Positions 9,004-18,261 are shown, counted from the first letter of the stretch. The stretch is DNA of 64,000 bases from an uncultured Crocinitomix sp. (GCA_937136425.1 CAKZON010000110.1:62001-126000), one strand, 5' to 3'. Notes: generated by a model from the letters alone, not told the origin. Program-made: numbers and translations.

Positions 9004-11685
9004 TTATTTGTTCACGGTCACTCTTTTAGTAATTATACCTCCAGATGAGTTAATTCGGACAAAATAAACTCCGTTAGAAGCGGCTGATAAATCAATTGCT
9101 TCAATCACATTACTTACTGTTTTGTCTAAAATTATTCTTCCTTCTGCATCAATTACAGTCAATTGATAGTTTTGATCCATTGCATCAACGCTAACAAAGA
9201 TAGTTCCAGTTGTTGGATTCGGATAGATAGAAATTTCCATCATTCCATTTTCACCAATAGAAACACCTTCTTCTGCCACATTAATACAATCTGAAGTATC
9301 AACACAACCATCAGCATTTGTAATAATTACAGCATACTCTGTATCACCACAATACTCAGGCACACAAAACTCTTGATCAGTTTCACCATCAATATGCTCA
9401 TAATCAGGACAAGTTACCCATTGGTACATAGCATCATCTTCATTTGAAATTAAGTATGATCCATCAATAGTCACAGTATCATCAATTGGGTCTGGTTCTA
9501 ATACTTCAAAGGTCTCTGTAATTGAACAACCTAGAGCATCTGTCACGGTAACAGTATATGTTCCTGCAGTCAATCCATAAATATCAGAATCAGTTTCACC
9601 TGTAGACCATAAGTAAGTGTAAGGAGCAACGCCACCTTCCATTACAATGCTAATAGAACCATTATCTCCACCATTACATGAAACATGGTTAATATGCAAT
9701 TTATCAATCTCCATGTCACTGTCAGTTCCCTCAACCTCAACGCTATCTGTCGTTGTACAACCAAATGCATCAGTAACTGTTACACTGTAGATACCTGGAG
9801 CCAAGTCTGAAATTACCGCAAGTGTAGCGCCATTTGACCACATAAATGTATAAGGAGCAACACCGCCAGAAGCCGTAGCAGAAATTGAACCATCATCTGC
9901 TCCACATGAAGCGTCAGTTACGTCTAACACTACTTCAAGATCAGGATAAACAACTACCGTAATTGTAGCCGTATCAATTGGACAAGGAGATTCACCTACG
10001 ATATACGTAAAGTCATAAGCTCCTGGAGACAATAAAGATAAATCCAAATTGCCAGTTAACTCGTCAAAAGCACCTGAAGCACCATCTTCAGTAATTATAC
10101 CACCCTCTTCAGCATCATCAGCTAATAAGTCATACACATTAACGATAGATTCGTCACTTCCACAATAAGCAGTTGTTGTATTTGCTCCAGCATTTGCAGG
10201 TGCAGCAAAATCAATTTCAACTAACGCATAATCGAAACAACCATTTACAGTATCTGCAATCATTAAATAAACAGAATCGCCTTCTACCATAAAATCACTT
10301 GGCCATTGCGGGTCAACTTGTGTTGCACTGTCTGGAATTTCAGAGAAGAAATATGTAACCGTACCTGGCACACCATTCAAATCTGTATATTCTAAAGTTG
10401 TTAAATCAAATGCACCACAAACAACACTTGAATCTGAAATTTCAATCAATGGACCATCTAAATATTCAATTACAATTGTTTTCACAATTGGTGATTCTAA
10501 ACATCCATCAGTTGGCGTTCCTGTCACTGTATAAGTTGTCGTTTCACTTGGCGTAGCCTCTGTTTCAGTTCCAATAGTTTCAGATAAACCATCAGCCGGA
10601 GACCAAACCCAATCAAAATCATCTACATTAGGACCTTGAACAGACAAGAATACTGGATTACCACCGCAAGTAGCTGCAGTATCAACAGATACATTACATT
10701 CACTTGCCGCACTTCCGCCAGTTACTCCAACAGCATCAAATTCTATATAGTATAATCCTTCAAAAGCTTCTTCAACAGCATCATCACTCAATACAACTGC
10801 ATATGTGAAGTTTAATGAGTCTCCTGCCACAATATCTCCTTTATAAGCTAAAGCAATTGCTTGATCTGCTGTAACGGTTGAACCTAAAGTTCCTGTTAAT
10901 CCACCAGTACCATTCCAAATATCAGATGCATCTCTGTTTGAGAATCCTCCATGTGCCACTCTAAAAGCATCACCTAAAGCACCAAAACCAACATAAGATG
11001 TTCCAGGACCTGCGTCAGCTGGTCGTGCTTGAGTTGCAGATACTAGTGATTTTTGACATGCAGAATCCGATTGAGCAACAATTGTATTGGTAGTTGGATA
11101 TCCTCCGCCTATTGATACATTATTATCAGGATCTACATTTCTATAATAATAAACGTCTGTCAAATCTGCTCCAGATTCGTTTACCATTGTAATTTCAGTC
11201 GTATAAAAAAGGTTAGAAGCTAATAAGTGGTACTTTACATTAATTCTCACTCCTCCAGCAGTTCCTTCCCACTCAACGTTTATACAGTCATCTAACTCTT
11301 CATAACTTACTAGGCCTCCAACTATTTCATTTAAAGGACCTCCTGTAGCATTATTTCCATAATTAACGCCGGCAATCTCCATTCCGAATCCATTTTCTGG
11401 TGTTCCCGGAGAGAAAAAGTCGCCATCATAGGTTGCCCATGCATCCAACTGAGGGTTGGCAACAAAACCAAAATAAACTGGAGAAGTAATGATTAGATTT
11501 GAACGATTGTGTGAACCTGGTAGCTCTGCAGCTCCCTCATGTCCACCGGCTCCGTTGACTCCAATTTCCAAATTATCACCTACTAAATAGGCGTCTGAAC
11601 CAACTAATTGGCCATATACGAGTGTACCCGACATAAGGAAAACCAAACATGTCAGCACTCGACTAAAAGTGTATATTAATTTCAT
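9004..11685 (-). CDS. Giant secreted SprB-repeat / PKD-like protein, T9SS cargo
   Basis: An 893-aa acidic cell-surface or secreted protein. The signal peptide ends near LVYG. Residues about 20-320 form a domain of unknown type with a YRNVDPDNN segment. An Ig/PKD-like, cysteine-bearing region follows (about 330-580). Two SprB-type repeats occur at about 585-650 and 660-730, each with GGVAPYTxxWS and GxYxVTVTDAxGC. A YQWVxCPDY module follows near 745-765, and a type A T9SS sorting domain (ISIYPNPTTG, NGVYFVRI, ending KRVTVNK) closes the protein. SprB repeats are found in gliding adhesins of Flavobacteria; adhesion or matrix function is an inference. No enzymatic motif is visible. Confidence 0.85.
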   Translation of the reverse strand: MKLIYTFSRVLTCLVFLMSGTLVYGQLVGSDAYLVGDNLEIGVNGAGGHEGAAELPGSHNRSNLIITSPVYFGFVANPQLDAWATYDGDFFSPGTPENGFGMEIAGVNYGNNATGGPLNEIVGGLVSYEELDDCINVEWEGTAGGVRINVKYHLLASNLFYTTEITMVNESGADLTDVYYYRNVDPDNNVSIGGGYPTTNTIVAQSDSACQKSLVSATQARPADAGPGTSYVGFGALGDAFRVAHGGFSNRDASDIWNGTGGLTGTLGSTVTADQAIALAYKGDIVAGDSLNFTYAVVLSDDAVEEAFEGLYYIEFDAVGVTGGSAASECNVSVDTAATCGGNPVFLSVQGPNVDDFDWVWSPADGLSETIGTETEATPSETTTYTVTGTPTDGCLESPIVKTIVIEYLDGPLIEISDSSVVCGAFDLTTLEYTDLNGVPGTVTYFFSEIPDSATQVDPQWPSDFMVEGDSVYLMIADTVNGCFDYALVEIDFAAPANAGANTTTAYCGSDESIVNVYDLLADDAEEGGIITEDGASGAFDELTGNLDLSLLSPGAYDFTYIVGESPCPIDTATITVVVYPDLEVVLDVTDASCGADDGSISATASGGVAPYTFMWSNGATLAVISDLAPGIYSVTVTDAFGCTTTDSVEVEGTDSDMEIDKLHINHVSCNGGDNGSISIVMEGGVAPYTYLWSTGETDSDIYGLTAGTYTVTVTDALGCSITETFEVLEPDPIDDTVTIDGSYLISNEDDAMYQWVTCPDYEHIDGETDQEFCVPEYCGDTEYAVIITNADGCVDTSDCINVAEEGVSIGENGMMEISIYPNPTTGTIFVSVDAMDQNYQLTVIDAEGRIILDKTVSNVIEAIDLSAASNGVYFVRINSSGGIITKRVTVNK

Positions 11686-11731
11686 AAATTAAATATTAAA
11701 TTTTTGGGTTAAGAAAAAAAATCAGACTTGA

Positions 11732-12085
11732 CTAGTATAGCCCGCAAACTGAAAGCAAATATTCGCTCCACCATTCACGATCCATAGGAGCACTGGTTCG
11801 GTCTAAATGTAAATGTGCAATTACAGTATTTGCCTCAAAGTTGACAGTGTATGTAATTAAGTTATTGCATTTTGTACCGAAGACTTTTTTTGCTTCTACC
11901 TCATCAGAAAAACCAAATGCAGAAATATCTGCTTGATAATATTCTTGAATAGGTAAATCTTCATCAATTGTTAGGCAATAACTATTGCTTAATTCTGCAT
12001 TACCAATTTCAGCAGCCTCTTGAGCCGTTGCTGACACTGAAATACAAAAAATAGAAAGAAATAAGAACTGAATTCTTTTAATCAT
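11732..12085 (-). CDS. Small secreted protein of unknown function
   Basis: A 117-aa protein with a good signal peptide (MIKRIQFLFLSIFCISVSATAQ). The ATG at 12085 is chosen over one 42 nt upstream because it begins the signal peptide directly. The mature part is about 95 residues, acidic, with three cysteines (SYCLTI, TKCNN, LSVCGLY) and a pattern of short strands. I recognise no family. It lacks a T9SS sorting domain, which is striking because it lies between two giant T9SS cargo genes on the same strand. It might be a periplasmic accessory of its neighbours, but nothing beyond position supports that. Confidence 0.65.
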   Translation of the reverse strand: MIKRIQFLFLSIFCISVSATAQEAAEIGNAELSNSYCLTIDEDLPIQEYYQADISAFGFSDEVEAKKVFGTKCNNLITYTVNFEANTVIAHLHLDRTSAPMDREWWSEYLLSVCGLY

Positions 12086-12263
12086 AAGTTTTGGATTTAA
12101 ATGGTTAATAAGTAGCAAGTTACTCATTTTTATTTAATTAAATGCGCCTTGCATAAAAAAAACGTTACAAATATTATTAGGGTTGCCTCTCCACAAGAAT
12201 TTGACTTTAAAGCACTTGAGTAAGACAAACCCTTAACGCAGGTAATAACACAATGATTATCAG

Positions 12264-12303
12264 ATAAAAAAAGCCCCATTCTTATGGGTAAGAATGGGGC
12301 TTA
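12264..12303 (-). terminator. Terminator of the 868-aa secreted protein gene
   Basis: A 14-bp perfect stem (AAGCCCCATTCTTA with TAAGAATGGGGCTT, loop TGGG) is followed, on the minus strand, by a T-run. Confidence 0.9.
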
Positions 12304-12322
12304 AAAATTATTCTAATCGGCG

Positions 12323-14929
12323 CTATTTACTCACCGTAATTTTCTTTGTTAAAACAGAATTATCTGCCGCAACTTGAATAAAGTAAATACCATTTTCAAC
12401 GGCACTTAAATCTACCTGCTCATTCATTTTAATTGTTGACATTTGATAAACAACGCTACCTTTTATATCGAACACTGTAATAATTGCTTGACCATTCAAA
12501 GCATTCATTTTTAAATTAACTAACCCTTGAGATGGATTAGGATAAAGTACAACTGAAAATTTATTGAATTCATCAATGCTTTCGAAATCAAATGTAAAGC
12601 AATCTGTTGTATCAGAACATCCTCCATCAATAGCTACAATAACAGCATAATCTCCAGCTGTTTCAGGAACAAATGTTTGATCAGTAGCTCCATCAATTAC
12701 TGTATAGTCTGGACAGTTTACCCATTGGTAAGTTGCATCATCTTGGTTAGAAGTTAAATCTGCACCAGTTTCTGTCACAGTTAAATCAATTGTTGTTTCA
12801 ACACCAATTGTGTATTCTACGTCAACACTACATCCTTCAGCATCTGTAACCGTAAGTACATAAGTACCTTCAGAAAGTTCTGTCAATTCTTCTTCTCCAT
12901 CATAAGGAGGTGTTCCTCCAGAATAAGTGAATGTTGCAGTACCATCAGCAGCACCAGGGCAAGATTCATCCATAACCTCAACAGTTGCAGTTATCGGATC
13001 AGGTTCTGTTAATTCAAATGTTGCAGTTGCTTGACATCCATTATCATCTGTTACTACCACTTCATAAGTACCAGCACCTATAATTAAAAGGTCCTCCATG
13101 TCGTCAAAATCACCTGTTCCATCATTATCCCAATCAAATAAATAATCAGGTGTTCCACCTTCAACAGTAATTCCTATTTGACCATCTTCAAAACCAAAGC
13201 AAGATGGCTCTACTATTGCATCCTCTAAAATAGAGATTACCTCGGAAGCATCAATCGTTACTACAACCATGCAAGAATCAGAATTACCATAAATATCTGT
13301 AGCATATAACCACACATCATTATCACCTTCATTCTCACAAGTGAATGTATCCATAGAAATTAACAATTCTGCAATTCCGCAACCATCTTCTGTACCTGCA
13401 TCCAAATCAGTAGCATCAATTACTACTTCACCTGTTTCATCTAATACAAATGTTACACCTGCTACACATGACATAACCGGAGCAAGCGTATCTAAAACTA
13501 CAACTGTAGTCATACACACATCAGCATCTCCAATATCACCACTTGCTGTAAATTCAACAAGAATTCCAGTTGTTGGAGCCGTAGTATAAGTACCAACAGG
13601 AACAGGAATTGGAGCAGTAGCGTTGCTTGTTTCTCCATCTAATTCATTAGGACCACTAAATGTCCAATGAGAAATATCAAAGACATCACCATCTAATCCA
13701 GTATCTGTAATTCTATAAGCCCATCCATCTAGATATTCCCAATCTTCTCCTGATCCATCAGTATCAATATCTCCAAAAATATCGATTACCTCATCTTCAT
13801 AAAACAATTCAATTGCATCATCTCCATTAATTGATGCATCACCATCTGTATAAGAAGGATCAAACCCAAACCATTCAGCAAATTGAATCTTTTCACTTGA
13901 CACATATAAATAAGTTCCTGCTCCAACAGCAACTGCCGGAAAAGTAAATTCTTGTCCATCAGTTCCGCCACCATTATTTGCAAACCCAACACCATAGGCA
14001 CTCATATCTGCAATATCATTGATTACATAAACCTCAACACCTTTTGGTGTTCCGCCTGGACGAGTACAATCAAACACACCTGAAATAATCATACTTGGTA
14101 CAGCTTCAATCTCTGCAATATCATCACATGTAAATTCAGTAGGTGATACTGATAAAGTTAATTCACCATCACAAGGCACAGCAGAACCAGCATCTAAATC
14201 TTCAGCAGTAATAGTTGCCTCCCCAGCATCATCAAGATATACTGTTAATGAATGACAACGAGCAACAGCAGGACCATCAGCACAAGTATAAGTAACTTCT
14301 AAAACAGGAGCTGTTCCTTCATCTTTACTACCAAAACGCCTAGCATTACATGTTGCTAATTCATCTCCTATAAGTATCCATCCGTGATTTGACGCAGGAT
14401 AATCTAACCAGTTTTGCACGTTTGTTACCATTCCAGCTGAAGACCAACTATAATCAGTTAATGCTTCGCCTATTGCTGTAGTTGCAGATGGTGTATCGAA
14501 AAAATCTCCGCCCATATCATCCCAAGCAACTGTTTCAAACATTGCATCTGCCCAAGTTGCATCTGGAGCAACTGCAACAGCACCTTCTCCACCACCTGAT
14601 GACGTTCCTTCTCCCCACTCAGTAGCAACTCTATACAAACTATAATCTTGCGTTCCAGCATCCGGACTCACATTATCCATATTTAAGGTTAATGTTACAT
14701 CCGTAATTGTTGCTCCGAATGGAACCATTGCTGCAATATCAAACTCTAAAAGAGCTCTTCTACTATTGTCATCACAATTTTGTCCAGCATACAGTTTCCC
14801 TTCACCGTTTGAATTCTCACTTTCTGAATAGATTGAGTTGTCTTTTTCTGGACTTAAATCAACAGTTGTTTGTGCATGAGCAACCGAACCTGCGATTAAC
14901 ATTGCTGCACACCAAAATATTTTTTTCAT
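12323..14929 (-). CDS. Giant secreted protein with DNRLRE, lamin-tail-like and SprB repeats, T9SS cargo
   Basis: An 868-aa exported protein. After the signal peptide (ends AHAQ) comes a DNRLRE-type beta-sandwich (about 21-215: RALLEFDIAA, WLDYPASNHGWIL, APVLEVTYTC). A lamin-tail-like region follows (about 280-430: KGVEVYVIN, ADMSAYGVG, GDDAIELFY), then a HYR-like cysteine-bearing region (about 460-565). Two SprB-type repeats lie at about 568-640 and 648-706. A YQWVNCPDY module (near 731) leads to a type A T9SS sorting domain (VLYPNPSQG, NGIYFIQV, ending KKITVSK). The tail from the YQWV module onward clearly resembles that of the 893-aa neighbour, so the two are modular paralogues. No catalytic motif is visible; adhesion or a matrix role is likely. 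Confidence 0.83.
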   Translation of the reverse strand: MKKIFWCAAMLIAGSVAHAQTTVDLSPEKDNSIYSESENSNGEGKLYAGQNCDDNSRRALLEFDIAAMVPFGATITDVTLTLNMDNVSPDAGTQDYSLYRVATEWGEGTSSGGGEGAVAVAPDATWADAMFETVAWDDMGGDFFDTPSATTAIGEALTDYSWSSAGMVTNVQNWLDYPASNHGWILIGDELATCNARRFGSKDEGTAPVLEVTYTCADGPAVARCHSLTVYLDDAGEATITAEDLDAGSAVPCDGELTLSVSPTEFTCDDIAEIEAVPSMIISGVFDCTRPGGTPKGVEVYVINDIADMSAYGVGFANNGGGTDGQEFTFPAVAVGAGTYLYVSSEKIQFAEWFGFDPSYTDGDASINGDDAIELFYEDEVIDIFGDIDTDGSGEDWEYLDGWAYRITDTGLDGDVFDISHWTFSGPNELDGETSNATAPIPVPVGTYTTAPTTGILVEFTASGDIGDADVCMTTVVVLDTLAPVMSCVAGVTFVLDETGEVVIDATDLDAGTEDGCGIAELLISMDTFTCENEGDNDVWLYATDIYGNSDSCMVVVTIDASEVISILEDAIVEPSCFGFEDGQIGITVEGGTPDYLFDWDNDGTGDFDDMEDLLIIGAGTYEVVVTDDNGCQATATFELTEPDPITATVEVMDESCPGAADGTATFTYSGGTPPYDGEEELTELSEGTYVLTVTDAEGCSVDVEYTIGVETTIDLTVTETGADLTSNQDDATYQWVNCPDYTVIDGATDQTFVPETAGDYAVIVAIDGGCSDTTDCFTFDFESIDEFNKFSVVLYPNPSQGLVNLKMNALNGQAIITVFDIKGSVVYQMSTIKMNEQVDLSAVENGIYFIQVAADNSVLTKKITVSK

Positions 14930-15118
14930 TCTTAAATAAGTATTTGTTACAATAAATTTTAAGCAAAAACTTCACTTATAAAACTCACTGCAAATTATAT
15001 TGCAAAAGTAAGTAATTTAAATCGCTGAAGCTCAAAAATTAGTATTAACAAAACCTTATTTTATGAACAATTTAGGTCTATATGATCTTACAGGGACAAT
15101 GTGTTAAACTACTCATAT

Positions 15119-16363
15119 CTAAGACTTAAATCCAACTGCAACAGTTGCATTGGTATAAATATCAATTAAAATAAAGGCTCCATTTGAAGGGTTGTCAATA
15201 TAACGATCCATGTATAAAGGACTTGCTGATTTTAAGACTACCTCACTAATCGAATTTACTTGTGTACGCATAGGATTCGGAACAAATTCAAGTGCATCAA
15301 AATCTAGCTGATTAGTGACAGAATCTACTTTAATTTGTGTCGTAAATGCTCCTTGCTTAAATAAGTATTTTTGAGCTGGATTTAGTTCGCTTTTATTCAA
15401 CCAACAAATTTTAGAATTAATCATTTTTTGCCCTATTAATTCGCCATTAACTTCTGTTAATAAGTCACCTCTGGAAATATCAATATCAGCTGCTAGTTCG
15501 ATTGCAACTGCGTCTCCCTTTTCTGCCTTTAACAATTGATCTTTATAGCGGTGAATGGCTTTAATGGTTGTGGTTTGTCCAGTAGACTGAACTTTAATTT
15601 GATCACCAACTGCAACAGAGCCACTTAAAACTTTTCCTGCATATGCTCTATAATCATGAAATCCATCTTGCTGCGGCCGAATAACATATTGAACGTCAAA
15701 CCTGAAATCCTGATTTTGCTCTGTGAAACTCTTTATACTTTCTAAATGTTCAATTACAGTTTTTCCTTTATACCATGGTGTATTTTCAGACAAACGTGCC
15801 ACATTATCTCCTAACTTAGCTGAAATTGGGAAATAAGATAAATTGCGATTATTCAGATCAAACTTATCTTGCAACACTTCAATTTCCTTTAAAATTTGCA
15901 GATAATTCTCTTCTTGGAAATCAACCAAATCCATTTTATTAATGACAAAGATTATTTCTTTGATTTGCATTAATGAAGCAATAAATAAGTGACGCTTAGT
16001 TTGCTCTACTATTCCTTTACGCGCATCTATTAAAATAATAAAGACTTGTGCATTTGAAGCACCTGTAATCATATTTCTTGTATACTCAACATGCCCTGGT
16101 GTATCTGCAATAATATACTTGCGCTTTTTCGTAGCAAAGTAAATGTGTGCCACGTCTATTGTGATTCCTTGATCTCGCTCTGCAGTTAAACCGTCAGTAA
16201 TTAAGGACAAATCAATTTCTCCATTTCCTCTTTTAGCAGAAACCTTTTTAATATTTTCTATTTTATCTTTTGGAATGGACTGTGTATCAAACAAAAGTCT
16301 TCCGATAAAGGTACTCTTACCGTCATCAACGCTTCCAGCAGTAGATAATCTAATAATGTTCAT
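15119..16363 (-). CDS. cysN: Sulfate adenylyltransferase subunit 1 (GTPase subunit)
   Basis: CysN is the GTP-hydrolysing subunit that, with CysD, activates sulfate to adenosine 5'-phosphosulfate (APS). The 414-aa sequence is an EF-Tu-like GTPase: P-loop GSVDDGKS (residues 10-17), DTPGH (87-91) and NKMD (142-145), followed by two beta-barrel domains. There is no C-terminal APS kinase (CysC) extension, unlike CysNC fusions. It is the last gene of the rrf2-DUF2061-cysHDN operon, with its ATG 29 nt after the cysD stop. The absence of CysC fits direct reduction of APS by the neighbouring CysH. Confidence 0.95.
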   Translation of the reverse strand: MNIIRLSTAGSVDDGKSTFIGRLLFDTQSIPKDKIENIKKVSAKRGNGEIDLSLITDGLTAERDQGITIDVAHIYFATKKRKYIIADTPGHVEYTRNMITGASNAQVFIILIDARKGIVEQTKRHLFIASLMQIKEIIFVINKMDLVDFQEENYLQILKEIEVLQDKFDLNNRNLSYFPISAKLGDNVARLSENTPWYKGKTVIEHLESIKSFTEQNQDFRFDVQYVIRPQQDGFHDYRAYAGKVLSGSVAVGDQIKVQSTGQTTTIKAIHRYKDQLLKAEKGDAVAIELAADIDISRGDLLTEVNGELIGQKMINSKICWLNKSELNPAQKYLFKQGAFTTQIKVDSVTNQLDFDALEFVPNPMRTQVNSISEVVLKSASPLYMDRYIDNPSNGAFILIDIYTNATVAVGFKS

Positions 16364-16392
16364 ATTTTATAGCTTAATAGATGTATAGTTTG

Positions 16393-17283
16393 TTAAAAAT
16401 ATCCTTCTTCTTTTCGTTCTTCCATTGCAGCTTCAGAGCGCATATCGTCTATTCGGGCTCCACGTTCAGAAATTTCTGCCGACTCTATTTCTGCAATTAC
16501 AGAATCAAGATCATTAGCCATAGAATCTACAGCTGCAGTACAAGTCATATCACCAACTGTTCTGAACCTTACTACTTTTTCAATCACTTCCTCTTCTTCA
16601 TTACGAAAGACAAATGGCGATTCTGACCAGATCAATCCATCTCTCATAAAAACATTTCTTTTATGAGAAAAATAAACGGAGGGCAGTTCTATCTTTTCTC
16701 GGCGGATGTAATTCCAAACATCTAATTCTGTCCAGTTCGAAATTGGGAATACACGTACATTTTCACCTTTATTAATTCGTCCGTTGTACATATCAAAAAG
16801 TTCAGGGCGTTGATTTCTCGCGTTCCATTGCCCAAAATCATCACGGACAGAAAACACACGTTCTTTTGCCCGCGCTTTTTCTTCGTCACGGCGCGCGCCT
16901 CCAATACATGCATCAAAGCCATGTTCTTCAATCCCGTCTAGTAAAGTAACCGTTTGTAGTTTGTTACGGCTCGCATATTTCCCTTGATCTTCCACCAAAT
17001 TTTTCTCACGAATGGAATCCTCCACATAGCGTACAATTAAATCCAAGTCTAAGTCTTTAACCAATTGATCTCTAAATTGAATTGTTTCAGGAAAATTATG
17101 TCCTGTATCAACGTGCATTAATTTAAAGGGGACCTTTGCAGGGTAAAATGCTTTAATTGCAAGGTGCACCAATGTAATGGAATCTTTTCCTCCAGAAAAA
17201 AGTAAAACGGGATTATCAAATTGAGCAGCGACTTCGCGCATAATATGTATCGACTCGTTTTCTAGTTCGTCTAAATAGTTCAT
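16393..17283 (-). CDS. cysD: Sulfate adenylyltransferase subunit 2
   Basis: CysD carries the ATP-pyrophosphatase active site that joins ATP and sulfate to give APS. The 296-aa protein has the SGGKDS pyrophosphate loop at residues 30-35 and the RRDEEKARAKER region of the family. The start at 17283 (MNYLDELE) matches the normal CysD N-terminus and lies 10 nt after the cysH stop. A longer in-frame extension exists, but it would run 125 nt into cysH and has no family counterpart. The C-terminus ends in the usual arginine- and glutamate-rich tail. Subunit partner is CysN directly downstream. Confidence 0.95.
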   Translation of the reverse strand: MNYLDELENESIHIMREVAAQFDNPVLLFSGGKDSITLVHLAIKAFYPAKVPFKLMHVDTGHNFPETIQFRDQLVKDLDLDLIVRYVEDSIREKNLVEDQGKYASRNKLQTVTLLDGIEEHGFDACIGGARRDEEKARAKERVFSVRDDFGQWNARNQRPELFDMYNGRINKGENVRVFPISNWTELDVWNYIRREKIELPSVYFSHKRNVFMRDGLIWSESPFVFRNEEEEVIEKVVRFRTVGDMTCTAAVDSMANDLDSVIAEIESAEISERGARIDDMRSEAAMEERKEEGYF

Positions 17284-17293
17284 TTCTTTCGTT

Positions 17294-17983
17294 TTAATTG
17301 TGTAAGCCACATTCTTTCTTAGTGTTTTCCCACCACCAGCGTCCAGCTCGCTCATCTTCTCCCTCAATAATTGCTCTGGTACATGAACTACATCCAATAC
17401 TTGGATATCCTTTCGCATGTAATGGATTTATAGGAATGTTATTCGTATTTATAAATTGATTCAGTTTTTCAGAACTCCAGTTTAAAAGTGGATGAATTTT
17501 TATGATTTGGTTTGCCTCATCCCATTCTACCATCTCCATTTTACTTCTATTAGTAGATTGCTCACTTCGCAATCCTGTAATCCAAATATCGAACCCTTTA
17601 AGAGATCTTTTCAACGGCTCAATTTTTCGAATGGAACAACATTCTTTTCTATTTTCTACCGAATCGTAAAAAGAGTAAGGACCTTTCTTAGTCATTAAAT
17701 TTTCTACATCTTTTGTTTGAGGAGAACTAACCTGAATGTTTAGATTGTATTTTTTTATTGTACGATCAAATGTGGCATAAGTCTCTTCAAATAACCTTCC
17801 TGTATCCAGCGTAAAAATTGAAATAGGCAGGTCATTTTTTGCGATTAAATGAGTAATAGCTTGATCCTCTTTTCCAAAAGATGTCGAAAAGGTAACCTTT
17901 GGTGAAAACTCCAAACTTTTTTTAAGTGCAATCAAAGACTGATCCCCACTGTATGATTCAATTTGATTTTTTAACGTGTCCAT
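17294..17983 (-). CDS. cysH: Assimilatory adenylylsulfate (APS) reductase, [4Fe-4S] type
   Basis: This 229-aa enzyme reduces the activated sulfate to sulfite in the cytoplasm. It contains both cysteine pairs that ligate the [4Fe-4S] cluster of APS-type reductases, Cys115-Cys116 (KECCSIRK) and Cys198/Cys201 (GCSSC), as well as the catalytic ECGLH near the C-terminus (Cys225). Enzymes that use PAPS normally lack the two pairs, so APS is the expected substrate. This agrees with the absence of an APS kinase in the operon. The start codon directly abuts the stop of the DUF2061 gene (TAA followed by ATG), indicating translational coupling. Thioredoxin would be the reductant. Confidence in substrate choice is high but not experimental. 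Confidence 0.94.
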   Translation of the reverse strand: MDTLKNQIESYSGDQSLIALKKSLEFSPKVTFSTSFGKEDQAITHLIAKNDLPISIFTLDTGRLFEETYATFDRTIKKYNLNIQVSSPQTKDVENLMTKKGPYSFYDSVENRKECCSIRKIEPLKRSLKGFDIWITGLRSEQSTNRSKMEMVEWDEANQIIKIHPLLNWSSEKLNQFINTNNIPINPLHAKGYPSIGCSSCTRAIIEGEDERAGRWWWENTKKECGLHN

Positions 17984-18214
17984 TTAAATGTATTTGTTCC
18001 ATAACCTTTCATGAAAATAATAGAGAATTAATTTTGAGAACACCTCAATAGAACCAATGGATGCTGCTATGCCAATTTCACCTGTCAATAGATAGGCTAT
18101 TACAATTGTATCAATTGTTCCAACAATTCGCCAACTAATGGTTTTAAGTAAAGATTTTGTAGCAGAATCACCACGCCGAACTCCCCTTTTGTGCACAAGA
18201 AAATCAAATATCAT
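17984..18214 (-). CDS. DUF2061 small membrane protein in the sulfate operon
   Basis: A 76-aa protein with a basic N-terminus and two hydrophobic segments (about residues 30-47 and 50-68) around the family signature SxxKTISWRxxGTxDT. The function of DUF2061 is not established. Its position, immediately before cysH with no gap, argues that it serves sulfate assimilation, for example in sulfate or sulfite movement or membrane anchoring; this is inference. I chose the ATG at 18214 over a TTG at 18232, because the TTG lies inside a good -7 promoter box (TATATTTG, minus strand 18237-18230). Confidence 0.85.
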   Translation of the reverse strand: MIFDFLVHKRGVRRGDSATKSLLKTISWRIVGTIDTIVIAYLLTGEIGIAASIGSIEVFSKLILYYFHERLWNKYI

Positions 18215-18229
18215 TTTCAAAATTTTGCA

Positions 18230-18261
18230 CAAATATACATAATCTATTGATCTAATAGATT
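18230..18261 (-). promoter_or_regulatory. Promoter of the DUF2061-cysHDN operon with an inverted-repeat operator
   Basis: On the minus strand a TATATTTG box (18237-18230) fits the Bacteroidota -7 consensus TAnnTTTG and lies 15 nt before the start codon. Immediately upstream is a perfect 8-bp inverted repeat, AATCTATT-GATCT-AATAGATT (18241-18261), covering the spacer between -7 and -33. A repressor bound here would block RNA polymerase. The Rrf2-type regulator gene next to it is the natural candidate. Box and repeat are seen directly; operator function is inferred. Confidence 0.6.

Noticed and set aside
13341-13589. Open frame on the plus strand inside the 868-aa secreted protein gene.
   Set aside because: Low-complexity Ser/Thr/Val translation mirrors the repetitive sense gene; no start context or homologous motif.
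12323-14929. Possible extracellular nuclease, because of the lamin-tail-like region.
   Set aside because: No nuclease motif is visible anywhere in the protein; lamin-tail domains also occur in non-enzymatic secreted proteins.
17284-17418. In-frame N-terminal extension of cysD (45 codons).
   Set aside because: It lies within the cysH coding sequence and has no counterpart in CysD. The internal ATG at 17283 matches the family start and gives a normal 10-nt gap.
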